64,000 bases of DNA from an uncultured Eubacteriales bacterium (GTDB lineage: Bacteria > Bacillota_I > Bacilli_A > RF39 > UBA660). Shown here piece by piece: positions 36,935-44,884 of this stretch (the stretch's first letter is position 1; the number at the start of each line of letters is the position of its first letter). The stretch spans positions 1 through 64,000 of the forward strand of contig CAJMAC010000003.1 of assembly GCA_905211265.1 (NCBI GenBank), given 5' to 3'. Both the position numbers and the translations under genes were made by a program. The notes beneath the pieces were generated by a model, which saw only the letters and a list, made by a program, of their open reading frames with translations, ran no database searches and was not told the DNA's origin.

Positions 36935-37438
36935 ATGGCGATTGAAGAATCAAATATTGAAGAAAGTACTAATGTAGAAGAAAGTACTGAAAATAGTAGT
37001 AGCGACACAACAGACGCTGATGAAGAAAAAGCTAAAAGAATTGCAGAATTAAATAATCAAATTAGTCAACTTAATGAAGAACTTACCCCATTAACAGAAA
37101 AATTAGAAAAAATAAATGCAGCAGTTGAAAAAGTTAATGAATGCATGTCTAGAACAAATAGTGATGGTGTAAATGTTTTGAAACAAGGTAATACTACTTT
37201 TACATGGCTAAGAGACAATATGGATATATATTGGAAAGATACAATTGGAAGTGTTAGAGATGAATGTGTTGAGTGTTTTAACAATTTAAGCAGTTCAGAT
37301 GGTGCAATTGCACAAGTTAGTAGTGCAGCAGGCATAGTTTTAGCAGCAGCAGCAGAAAAAATAGCAGAGTTAACCGAACAAATAGAAACTCTTGAAAATC
37401 AAATTCGGGAGTTAGAAAGTGAATTAGCAAGTTTATAG
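36935..37438 (+). CDS. Cassette B gene 1: acidic coiled-coil protein
   Basis: 167 aa, the same length as the 34887 product and identical at the first 16 residues, with coiled coils flanking TFTWLRDNMDIYWKDTIGSVRDECVECFNNL. Only the leader and the central W/C-rich helix are well kept; the coils have drifted. It keeps the position in front of the C39-like gene. Confidence 0.8.
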   Translation: MAIEESNIEESTNVEESTENSSSDTTDADEEKAKRIAELNNQISQLNEELTPLTEKLEKINAAVEKVNECMSRTNSDGVNVLKQGNTTFTWLRDNMDIYWKDTIGSVRDECVECFNNLSSSDGAIAQVSSAAGIVLAAAAEKIAELTEQIETLENQIRELESELASL

Positions 37439-37452
37439 TAAGGAGAATAAAG

Positions 37453-38358
37453 ATGGGATACAATGAAAAAAATAATGAAGAAAATGTTGAAGAAATTGTA
37501 AGCACTCCTGATTATGGTAGGTATGGAAAAATAGAATTTGATTATATTGAAGCAGGAAGACAAATAATTAGATTAGAAATTGTTGGAAACGAAGTTGCTT
37601 CGGCAATAACAGATGCAATTGGTGCAATTCAAGAATTAGCGGGATTAGTTGAATGTGAATGCTCAATAAATGTTAACGATCTAGTGAATGATAACATTAA
37701 TGCTAATGTTGATGCAATAATAGAAAGACTAAATTATGAAATAAAAGGGTATCAAGATTTAGCTATTGAAATTGGTGCAGATATTGAAGAATTAAATAGT
37801 GTAATTAGAGATGTTGTATTTAATAATTCCAAGGATTATCAAACTGCTTTAAAAAAGAGTAGACTATATGGTAAAGAGTTCGTTTATTATAATCAATATG
37901 ATTATGAAGGAGAAAAATATGGCGGTTCAACAATAGCAGACTCCGGTTGCGGACCGACATGTGCAGCAATGATACTTTCTACTTTACTAGATGAAGATGT
38001 TACACCACAAATAGCATGTAATTATAGTTCTTCATTGAATCATTTAGTTAGTGGTGGAACTGAAGATGCCTTTTTTGATGACATATTTAATGAGTATGGT
38101 GTTAGTTATACAAAGGAAGAACAAACTAAGGAAAATATTATAGCATCATTAGAAGCTGGCAATTATATTATTGCTCACATGGGGCACGGAGATTTTACAA
38201 CTGGAGATGGACATTTTATTGTCTTAACAGGAATAGATGAATATGGTAATATTATAGTAGCAGATCCGGCAAGTAGAGAAAATTCTAGTATAGTATGGTC
38301 ACCAAGTGTTTTCGAGGATCAAAGAAGAGGTCAAGGAATGTATAGCGTCTCACTATAA
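37453..38358 (+). CDS. Cassette B gene 2: WXG-like helical protein with C39/papain-like domain
   Basis: 301 aa; paralogue of the 35400 product with about 18 extra acidic residues at the N-terminus. Helical part about 20-140 (IEFDYIEAGRQIIRLEIVGNEV), then Gln148, Cys166 (SGCGPTCAAMILST), His254 (GHFIVLTGID) and Asp271 (VADP). All presumed catalytic residues are kept, arguing that both copies are functional. AAGGAGAAT precedes the ATG. Confidence 0.82.
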   Translation: MGYNEKNNEENVEEIVSTPDYGRYGKIEFDYIEAGRQIIRLEIVGNEVASAITDAIGAIQELAGLVECECSINVNDLVNDNINANVDAIIERLNYEIKGYQDLAIEIGADIEELNSVIRDVVFNNSKDYQTALKKSRLYGKEFVYYNQYDYEGEKYGGSTIADSGCGPTCAAMILSTLLDEDVTPQIACNYSSSLNHLVSGGTEDAFFDDIFNEYGVSYTKEEQTKENIIASLEAGNYIIAHMGHGDFTTGDGHFIVLTGIDEYGNIIVADPASRENSSIVWSPSVFEDQRRGQGMYSVSL

Positions 38359-38369
38359 ACGGAGGAAAT

Positions 38370-38924
38370 ATGAAAGAAAAAGTAATAGAAATAACTAATA
38401 AATTAAATACCCTAATTGATGCAAATAATTATAGTGTACCATTATTAGATAATTTTGAAATAATAAAAAAAGATATTAAATCTAATGTATTCTTTTTAGC
38501 AAAATATAATAATAATACCGAGATGTTTTTAAGTGATGGACTTTTAAAAGAAGAAGAAGACTTAAATAAAAGAATTGTTTCTGTCATCAATAATACAAAT
38601 AATTATTTAAAAAATAATAATTGTGGGTCATATCAAGTATATTATAAAGACTATAATATTACTAATTTTAACTTTAAATTAGTATTACAAGATATGTATG
38701 CATATAAAAATAATGAATTAGTAGCAATAAAAAGTATTAATGCATACTTTGTAAGTAAAAATAAAGAAGTATATTTAATAACTTTATCTAGTGGCCCATA
38801 TAGTATAAAAGAAAGTGAACAATTAAATAAAATTAAGAATATAAATGATGATATAGTATATAGTTCATTAGAAAAAGGAATGTATTTAATTTTAAATAAT
38901 ATAAAATATAAAGAAAATGTGTAA
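38370..38924 (+). CDS. Cassette B gene 3: 184-aa cytoplasmic protein
   Basis: Near copy of the 36263 product (about 89% identical by eye), 11 nt after the peptidase-like gene and preceded by CGGAGGAA. The conservation is strongest over the last two thirds. Possible immunity or chaperone protein. Confidence 0.78.
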   Translation: MKEKVIEITNKLNTLIDANNYSVPLLDNFEIIKKDIKSNVFFLAKYNNNTEMFLSDGLLKEEEDLNKRIVSVINNTNNYLKNNNCGSYQVYYKDYNITNFNFKLVLQDMYAYKNNELVAIKSINAYFVSKNKEVYLITLSSGPYSIKESEQLNKIKNINDDIVYSSLEKGMYLILNNIKYKENV

Positions 38925-38950
38925 TTTTTTCTAAAAAAAAGCATATTTTT

Positions 38951-38979
38951 TTTACAAAATAAAAATTATATGATATAAT
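38951..38979 (+). promoter_or_regulatory. Promoter of rpmG-efp
   Basis: TTTACA (38951-38956), 17-bp spacer, TATAAT (38974-38979), 29 nt ahead of rpmG. Confidence 0.75.
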
Positions 38980-39008
38980 TATATAGATGTTTTTGAAGGA
39001 GGGAAATT

Positions 39009-39176
39009 ATGGCTAAGAAAAATGAAAATAGAGTTTTAGTATCATTAGTATGTGAAGAATGTAAAAACTCTAACTATACAGTTAGTAAAAATAAAAAGAA
39101 TACTACTGAACGTTTAGAATTAAATAAGTTCTGTAATACTTGTCGTAAGACTACAAAACACAAAGAAAAGAAATAG
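39009..39176 (+). CDS. rpmG: Large-subunit ribosomal protein bL33
   Basis: 55-aa ORF, too short for many gene tables: MAKKNENRVLVSLVCEECKN... with two zinc-binding pairs, CEEC and CNTC, so this is the zinc-containing (C+) form. GAAGGAGGG precedes the ATG. efp follows 16 nt later in the same operon. Confidence 0.94.
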   Translation: MAKKNENRVLVSLVCEECKNSNYTVSKNKKNTTERLELNKFCNTCRKTTKHKEKK

Positions 39177-39192
39177 TTAAGGAGAATAAAAT

Positions 39193-39750
39193 ATGATAAA
39201 TGTTAATGATTTTAAAACAGGTGTTACAATTAGTTATGAAGGAAATTTATATCAAGTATTAGAATTTCAACATGTAAAACCTGGTAAAGGTGCTGCAATA
39301 GTAAAAGCAAAACTTAGAAATTTAAGAACTGGTTCTATCGCAGAATATACATTTAATTCAGGTATTAAAGTTCCTACAGCTCATGTAGAAAAACAAAAGA
39401 TGCAATTCTTATATGCTACCGGAGATACATATAGTTTTATGAATATGGAAACTTATGAACAAGTAGAATTAAATAAGAGTCAAATAGCTAATGAAGCAAA
39501 ATACTTAAAAGAAGGTTTAGAAGTTCTAATATTCTTTTATGAAAGTGAAATGTTAGGTATTGAACTTCCTGAAAAAATTGATTTCAAGATTACTCAAACT
39601 GAACCTGCAATTAAAGGAAATACTGCAACTAATGCTACTAAAGATGCAATTGTAGAAACTGGTATGTTAGTTAAAGTACCTCTATTCATTGAACAAGGTG
39701 AAGAAATAATTGTAAGTACAAAAGATGGAAAATATGTTTCTAGAAAATAA
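39193..39750 (+). CDS. efp: Elongation factor P
   Basis: 185-aa tRNA-shaped factor that rescues ribosomes stalled at polyproline. Three beta domains; the tip loop HVKPGKGAA carries Lys32, the residue modified in Firmicutes (5-aminopentanolylation in Bacillus). AAGGAG precedes ATG 39193. Terminator directly follows. Confidence 0.96.
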   Translation: MINVNDFKTGVTISYEGNLYQVLEFQHVKPGKGAAIVKAKLRNLRTGSIAEYTFNSGIKVPTAHVEKQKMQFLYATGDTYSFMNMETYEQVELNKSQIANEAKYLKEGLEVLIFFYESEMLGIELPEKIDFKITQTEPAIKGNTATNATKDAIVETGMLVKVPLFIEQGEEIIVSTKDGKYVSRK

Positions 39751-39778
39751 AGAATTGTAAATAATACAATTCTTTTTC
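39749..39778 (+). terminator. Terminator of rpmG-efp
   Basis: AAAGAATTGTA (39749-39759) pairs with TACAATTCTTT (39765-39775), 5-nt loop, T-rich end. Confidence 0.85.
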
Positions 39779-39802
39779 TATCAAACAATTGTATCATACA
39801 TA

Positions 39803-39831
39803 TTGACATAATAGTAAATATATGTTATCAT
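39803..39831 (+). promoter_or_regulatory. Promoter of the class B sortase gene
   Basis: TTGACA (39803-39808), 17-bp spacer, TATCAT (39826-39831), 28 nt ahead of the ATG. Confidence 0.7.
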
Positions 39832-39859
39832 ATATGACTAATTAAGGGGGAAAACTATT

Positions 39860-40594
39860 ATGAAAAATACTAATAAACATTATATTATAATTATATTACT
39901 TGTTATGTTAATTGTATCTATTCTTACATTTTATATTTATAAATATAATAATACCTTAAAAAGTAAAATAATTAATTCTAATACAATTGAAGTTAATTAT
40001 GAAATAAATAAAATTGATTATGAAGAAGAATTAAATAAAGTAAGAAATAAATATAATAATAATGATATAGTAGGTATTTTATCTAATAGTGATGATACAT
40101 TAAATGAAATAGTTATGCAGTCAACAGATAATGATTACTATCTAGAACATACCGTATATCACGAATCTAACTGGAGAGGTCAAACATTTTTAGATTATAG
40201 AAATGATATTAATAATAGTGATAAATTAATAATATATGGACATAATTCTAATTATTATAATTTACCATTTAAAGTATTAGAAAATTATTATAATAAAAGT
40301 TATTATGATGAAAATAAATATTTATATTTACAAACTAATTTAAATAAATATAAATATGAAATATTTTCTGTTTATGTTGAAGTATCAGATTGGGATTATT
40401 ATAATAAAATGAAATTTAATACTAAAGATGAATACTATAATCATATATTAAAATTAAAAAATAAATCTATGTATGATACTAATGTATTAGTAAATAAAGA
40501 TGATAAAATATTAATAATACAAACTTGTTCTACTAAAAAAGAATATAGTAATTATGAAAATAAATTCTTATTAATAATAGCTAAAAGAGTATAA
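39860..40594 (+). CDS. Class B-like sortase
   Basis: 244 aa with an N-terminal membrane helix (IIIILLVMLIVSILTFYIY). Catalytic triad: His128 (IIYGHNS), Cys223 (IIQTCS) and Arg243 (AKRV), with YxDxxYxxxN-type spacing typical of class B sortases. Monocistronic; no sorting-signal substrate is adjacent, so its substrate is elsewhere. AAGGGGGGA precedes the ATG. Confidence 0.9.
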   Translation: MKNTNKHYIIIILLVMLIVSILTFYIYKYNNTLKSKIINSNTIEVNYEINKIDYEEELNKVRNKYNNNDIVGILSNSDDTLNEIVMQSTDNDYYLEHTVYHESNWRGQTFLDYRNDINNSDKLIIYGHNSNYYNLPFKVLENYYNKSYYDENKYLYLQTNLNKYKYEIFSVYVEVSDWDYYNKMKFNTKDEYYNHILKLKNKSMYDTNVLVNKDDKILIIQTCSTKKEYSNYENKFLLIIAKRV

Positions 40595-40598
40595 TAAA

Positions 40599-40635
40599 AG
40601 GATTATTACTTAAAAAGTAATAATCCTAATTTTTA
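40599..40635. terminator. Bidirectional terminator
   Basis: AGGATTATTACTT (40599-40611) pairs with AAGTAATAATCCT (40615-40627), 3-nt loop. A T-rich tail on the + strand ends the sortase transcript; the A-rich left flank can serve the convergent phosphoesterase transcript. Confidence 0.85.
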
Positions 40636-41453
40636 TTTATCCTATAGAAATTAATCGAAGGATGATTAAATAATCTAAAATTATATCTACTTACTCCAAT
40701 ACCACTAGATATATATAAATTAGTATTATTTACTAAATAATGTTCATCATAATATTTTTTTGATCCAGTAGGTACAAAATATTTCTTTAAATATGGTATA
40801 TTTACTTGACCATTATGAGAATGTCCTCCTAAAATAAGATTAGGATTTAAACTAATTATTTCATCTGTATAGTCTGGTTCATGTAGAATAATTATTTTAT
40901 AACTTTCTTCATCATATTTCATTTTATTAAGTACTATATCACTAAATGCTCCAGTACTTATTCCTCCAATATATAGTTTATTATTATCTTTTCCATATAT
41001 TATATCATAACTATTTTCTAATAAATTAAAATTACTTTCTTTATAAATACTTCTTAATATTTCAATATCTATTGAATAATCATGATTACCAATTACACTA
41101 TATTTACCATATTTAGCATTTATTTTAGATAATACTTTCTTTAAATAAGTTATATCATCTTCATTTATTTCACTATCTTGATCAATTAAATCTCCAGTAA
41201 ATATAACAATATCAGGATTTATTAAATTAATTTCATTAATTATTTTATCTATTCTATCTTTAGTTATCATTCTTTTATAATGCATATCAGAAAAATGTAC
41301 TATTTTTATTCCATCAAAATCATTACTAATATTATTATCTTCAATAGTATATTCTTTAGTATTTAATCCAATCGTACCTATAAACCTACTATAAAGAAGT
41401 AATAATATAATTAAAATAATTATTGTTATAAATATTTTTAATATTTTTTTCAT
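40626..41453 (-). CDS. Membrane-anchored metallophosphoesterase
   Basis: 275 aa with an N-terminal membrane helix and the calcineurin-like metal motifs in order: HFSDMHYKR, FTGDLID, GNHDY, ILHEPD and GGHSHNGQ. This matches the YkuE/YaeI group, which act at the outer face of the membrane on lipid-type substrates. The start overlaps the stop of the upstream CPBP gene (TAATG), forming a two-gene minus-strand operon. Confidence 0.92.
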   Translation of the reverse strand: MKKILKIFITIIILIILLLLYSRFIGTIGLNTKEYTIEDNNISNDFDGIKIVHFSDMHYKRMITKDRIDKIINEINLINPDIVIFTGDLIDQDSEINEDDITYLKKVLSKINAKYGKYSVIGNHDYSIDIEILRSIYKESNFNLLENSYDIIYGKDNNKLYIGGISTGAFSDIVLNKMKYDEESYKIIILHEPDYTDEIISLNPNLILGGHSHNGQVNIPYLKKYFVPTGSKKYYDEHYLVNNTNLYISSGIGVSRYNFRLFNHPSINFYRINKN

Positions 41454-42130
41454 TATAGGCTTGCTCCAACAAGAAGTAAAATTAATGTTAAAGTATTATG
41501 CATGAAATGTAACATAATTGAAGAATATATATTATCAGTTTTAGCATAAATATATGCAAATGTAAAACCTAAACTACAATATGGAATTAAATATAATAAA
41601 CCAATTAATCCTTCAGTTCCAATAACATGCATACCTCCAAAAATAAAACCACTTATAAAGATATATAACCATTTATTTTTAACTACATCTCTAACACTTT
41701 TTCTAAATAATAATTCTTCCGCAAGTGGAGCATAAAAAGATATATCTATTGCCATAAGAAGTGGTGAAGCATTAATATAAGATCTAACTGTATTTTCATT
41801 AGTAGATAAATCTCCTTGAAATAATAATGTAATAATTAAATTACTAAATATCATTACTCCTACACCAACTAAATAATATTTAAAAGAATTTTCAAAGTTT
41901 TTACCAAAATTCTTAAAATATGGCTTAAAATCTTTAACTAATGTTTTTCTGTAACATAACATTATTATACTTAAAAAAAGTAAACTACAACTTAAAGAAT
42001 AAATTACCTTATCTAAGTCATTAAATTTATTTATATCTATTCTAAATATTAATACTGGTATAGCACTAATAGTAAAAAATAGTAGAAATAAAAAAATACA
42101 TTTAACTACATTTATTGTTTTTTCTTTCAT
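41453..42130 (-). CDS. CPBP family intramembrane glutamic endopeptidase
   Basis: 225 aa, six or more membrane helices. Motifs EELLFRKSVRD (motif 1, EExxxR), FGGMHVIG (motif 2) and MLHFMHNTL (motif 3) define the Abi/CPBP protease family. AGGGTGAT precedes the ATG. Family roles range from prenylated-protein processing to bacteriocin self-protection; no bacteriocin gene is adjacent, so the role is open. Confidence 0.9.
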   Translation of the reverse strand: MKEKTINVVKCIFLFLLFFTISAIPVLIFRIDINKFNDLDKVIYSLSCSLLFLSIIMLCYRKTLVKDFKPYFKNFGKNFENSFKYYLVGVGVMIFSNLIITLLFQGDLSTNENTVRSYINASPLLMAIDISFYAPLAEELLFRKSVRDVVKNKWLYIFISGFIFGGMHVIGTEGLIGLLYLIPYCSLGFTFAYIYAKTDNIYSSIMLHFMHNTLTLILLLVGASL

Positions 42131-42150
42131 TTTATTATCACCCTAATTTA

Positions 42151-42180
42151 AGTATATCACATATTTTATATTTATGTAAA
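42151..42180 (-). promoter_or_regulatory. Minus-strand promoter of the CPBP-phosphoesterase operon
   Basis: Read on the minus strand: TTTACA (42180-42175), 18-bp spacer, TATACT (42156-42151), about 20 nt ahead of the start. Confidence 0.55.
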
Positions 42181-42196
42181 TATTTTAATTAAATAC

Positions 42197-42225
42197 TTGT
42201 ATAAAATTAATTTTTATGATATCAT
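42197..42225 (+). promoter_or_regulatory. Promoter of the 42261 surface protein gene
   Basis: TTGTAT (42197-42202), 17-bp spacer, TATCAT (42220-42225). Confidence 0.5.
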
Positions 42226-42260
42226 TTTAATAGATAAAATAATAGAAAGTAGGAATATAT

Positions 42261-44399
42261 ATGGATAATAAAAAATTAATATTTACTTCACTTATAGTCT
42301 TAGCATTAGTAGTAGCAGCTTTATCTATTACTTATGCCTTAAATGTAAATGTAACACAAAATACTACAACAGATTATGATTTATCATATACATTTGATAT
42401 ATCAGATAATGCTACTTGGACTATAAATTTAGAAGCAGGAAAAACAAAAATATATGATATTGCAGTAACAAATCCATATAATGATTCAATTACATATGGT
42501 GTAGTTTATAAAATGGATAATCCTACCACTATGCCAGAAAATTCTCTAGTAGGTATAGTAAATACTAGTGAAAACTCTTCACAAGGAACACTAAACGCTA
42601 ACTCAGAAAAAAATATCTCAATAGCAATAGTAAATAATAGTGACTCTAATATGCAAGTAACCTTATCAGTAATAAGTGGTTATAAAAATGGTGGAGATTT
42701 AATAATACCAGAAGGATATACACTAATAACTGATGAGTATGATATAGTAACTAATGAACCAAATAGTCCTGATTTAGTCCAAGGATTAATACCAATAAGA
42801 TATGAAACTACTACTGATAGTAATGGTAATAATGTAACTAAAGTACTAAAAGAAGATGCTATTCCACAAAAAGTAACTGCCACATGTAATAAATTAGGAG
42901 ACGTAAATGGTGATGGTACAATTGATGTTTTTGATGCAAATCGTATATTACAAATTATTTCTGGTAAGCTAACTATATCTTCTGATAGTACATTAGTCTG
43001 TGCCGATATAGATGGCGATGGAGTAATAACTAAAAATGATTCTGACTTAATATTAAAGTATGCATCAAACTTAATTACAACATTTCCAGCAGGAGAACCT
43101 TTAAGTCAGAAAACAGGCACTGTAACAAGACCTAATACTTGGTATAATTATGATAATCAAAAATGGGCAAACGCAGTATTAGTAAGTGATACCAATAGAA
43201 GTACATATCAAAATGCCGAATATGGCACTGAAATAGCACAATCAGACATATTAGCATACTATGTATGGATACCAAGATATAAATATAAAGTATGGAATAT
43301 ATCAAAACAAGCAGGAGCAGAGTCAACTTATGCATATAATGCAAAAACGGAAGGAATAGATATAGTATTTGAAGTAGGAACTGGTTCAACAGGTACAATT
43401 AATTGTGAATATAATTATAATGTAGATAGTGCAAATGGCGGAGTAGATTTATCTACAACAACCGCAGAAACTTGTACAGGTTCCAATGGACAATATTACA
43501 CTCATCCAGCATTCACATTTGGCAATGACGAACTAAGAGGCTTTTGGATAAGCAAATACGAAATATCAAGTAGTAATCCAACTGCAACAGATGGTGGAGG
43601 TAATGTAACAAATTTAACAGTAAGGTCTTTACCAAACGTTAATAGTTGGAGAAGTATTACAGTAAGTAATATAAATACAGTAATACAAAACATGCAAACA
43701 AGTAGTAATATATATGGACTTTCAACATCAAGAATAAATACTGACTCACATATGTTAACTAACTTTGAATGGGGAGCAGTAGCATACTTAACAAATTCAA
43801 AATATGGTAGATGTACAGATGGAAGTTGTACAGAAGTAACAATAAATAACTGCAGTAATTTTATAACAGGAATAGGAGCAAACACTGTATCAGCAGGTAG
43901 TTCATCAACAACTTGTACTACCGCAGCAAATCAATATAATGGTACATATGGAAAATTAGCAAGTACAACTGGTAATATTACTGGAGTATATGATATGTCA
44001 GGTGGTTTATGGGAATATGTTATGGGTAATATGTCTAGTGTAACAACGGGCTATACATTTTATCCATCAAATAGTAGTTTTGCAAGTAGTTGGTATACTA
44101 CTGACACAGCAAAATATGTAACAACGTATGCTTACGATAGTAGTAATAGTACTAATCAAACAGCATACAATAGAGGAAGATTAGGAGATGCAACTGCTGA
44201 GACTTTATTATCTGCTTCAAATTCAGGCGGTTGGTATGGAGATTACGCGTACTTCCCGTATTCCAGCCGTGCTTGGTTCGGTCGCGGCGGCGTCTATGTC
44301 AATGGTTCTGCTGCAGGCGTGTTCAGCTTCATCAACTACTTTGGCGGCGACTACACTAGCTACTCGTCTCGTGCCGCCTTGGTTTCGCTTTCTGCCTAG
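42261..44399 (+). CDS. Secreted dockerin / FGE-fold (C-type-lectin-like) protein with DGR-like variable C-terminus
   Basis: 712 aa. N-terminal signal or anchor helix (LIFTSLIVLALVVAALSITYA, about 5-26), a beta domain to about 145, a dockerin-type pair of calcium loops (DVNGDGTIDVFDANRIL at 214-230 and DIDGDGVITKNDSDLIL at 249-265), then a formylglycine-enzyme-like fold (FWISKYEIS, TNFEWGAVAYL, YDMSGGLWEYVMGN). The last 60 residues (GGWYGDYAYFPYSS to the stop, with RAWFGRGGVYVNGS and AGVFSF) match the usual end of DGR target proteins. Codons there switch to C/G-ending forms: 99 of 180 bases are G or C, against 60 of 180 in a stretch 240 nt upstream. The variable-region call is inference; no reverse transcriptase is in the window. 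Confidence 0.85.
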   Translation: MDNKKLIFTSLIVLALVVAALSITYALNVNVTQNTTTDYDLSYTFDISDNATWTINLEAGKTKIYDIAVTNPYNDSITYGVVYKMDNPTTMPENSLVGIVNTSENSSQGTLNANSEKNISIAIVNNSDSNMQVTLSVISGYKNGGDLIIPEGYTLITDEYDIVTNEPNSPDLVQGLIPIRYETTTDSNGNNVTKVLKEDAIPQKVTATCNKLGDVNGDGTIDVFDANRILQIISGKLTISSDSTLVCADIDGDGVITKNDSDLILKYASNLITTFPAGEPLSQKTGTVTRPNTWYNYDNQKWANAVLVSDTNRSTYQNAEYGTEIAQSDILAYYVWIPRYKYKVWNISKQAGAESTYAYNAKTEGIDIVFEVGTGSTGTINCEYNYNVDSANGGVDLSTTTAETCTGSNGQYYTHPAFTFGNDELRGFWISKYEISSSNPTATDGGGNVTNLTVRSLPNVNSWRSITVSNINTVIQNMQTSSNIYGLSTSRINTDSHMLTNFEWGAVAYLTNSKYGRCTDGSCTEVTINNCSNFITGIGANTVSAGSSSTTCTTAANQYNGTYGKLASTTGNITGVYDMSGGLWEYVMGNMSSVTTGYTFYPSNSSFASSWYTTDTAKYVTTYAYDSSNSTNQTAYNRGRLGDATAETLLSASNSGGWYGDYAYFPYSSRAWFGRGGVYVNGSAAGVFSFINYFGGDYTSYSSRAALVSLSA
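44221..44399 (+). other. Candidate DGR variable region (VR)
   Basis: The 3' end of the 42261 gene. It is GC-rich (about 55% by hand count) and dominated by NNC codons such as GAC, TAC, TTC, AGC, ATC and AAC, the outcome expected when adenines of AAC codons in a template repeat are randomised. It ends exactly at the stop codon and is followed by a hairpin. No template repeat resembling it was seen elsewhere in the window. Confidence 0.6.
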
Positions 44400-44400
44400 A

Positions 44401-44417
44401 CTATCCGAGAACGGTAG
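44401..44417 (+). other. Hairpin immediately after the candidate VR
   Basis: CTA-T-CCG (44401-44407, T bulged) pairs with CGGTAG (44412-44417) around an AGAA loop, one base after the stop codon. DGR targets often need a short GC hairpin just downstream of the VR for homing. Confidence 0.5.
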
Positions 44418-44884
44418 TTCGAGGTCGAATACTCCTAAAACAAAAATAGTTGATATGATAGAATCAACATAGGGGTATTCCTCCCCAACCAACTTTAGCT
44501 TCGACTTCCCCAAATAGCAGATTCTTTCATCAAAGAAACAATAGATAAGGAATTGGCAAAAAATAAGAGACTCCATTAATTTGGCATGCGTGCCCTAGGT
44601 AGGCACTATGTGCCGTCACAAACGGTAAGTGTTTTGGTATTAAACTTGCGGTTAATGTTAGGTGATGAGGTGGTGTAAGCACCGAATTCCCTTCACCGGT
44701 TGGTAAAATAGATGTAGATGTTAAAATAAAAAGTCATATGTCTAATATATCTGTTGCTAAGTTATATAAGAATTATAAATGTTAAAATAAAAACTGATAA
44801 ATTTGTCAATGTTAAAAAATTACATTTTTGGTTTAAGTGTATTTTTTATACAAAATGCAACATAATGTATTAAGGTGTGATAAG
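44418..44884 (+). other. GC-shifted degenerate tract with structured segments and frame-broken ORF remnants
   Basis: No intact gene. 44401-44700 is about 41% GC by hand count. Small perfect dyads are visible: TTCGA/TCGAA (44419-44430), GGCAC/GTGCC around 44602-44614 and GGTG/CACC around 44672-44683. Reading frames break after short stretches that look protein-like (for example ADSFIKETIDKELAKNKRLH, then MRALGRHYVPSQT in another context, then STEFPSPVGKIDVDVKIKSH to TAA at 44781). After 44700 the GC falls again, and the 15-nt string ATGTTAAAATAAAAA occurs twice about 60 nt apart. Probably the decayed remains of a mobile module or a structured RNA. Confidence 0.5.

Noticed and set aside
35400..38358. 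Reading the C39-like proteins as parts of a bacteriocin ABC transporter
   Set aside because: There is no transporter membrane or ATPase domain fused or adjacent, and no double-glycine leader peptide gene was seen.
44188..44576. Overlapping ORFs on both strands across the candidate VR
   Set aside because: They are shadows created by the GC-rich composition of the VR and tract; none has a good ribosome binding site or family match.
44590..44710. Group II intron domain V or a tRNA-like element
   Set aside because: Short stems are present but the AGC...GAAA...GTT domain V consensus and a tRNA cloverleaf are both missing.
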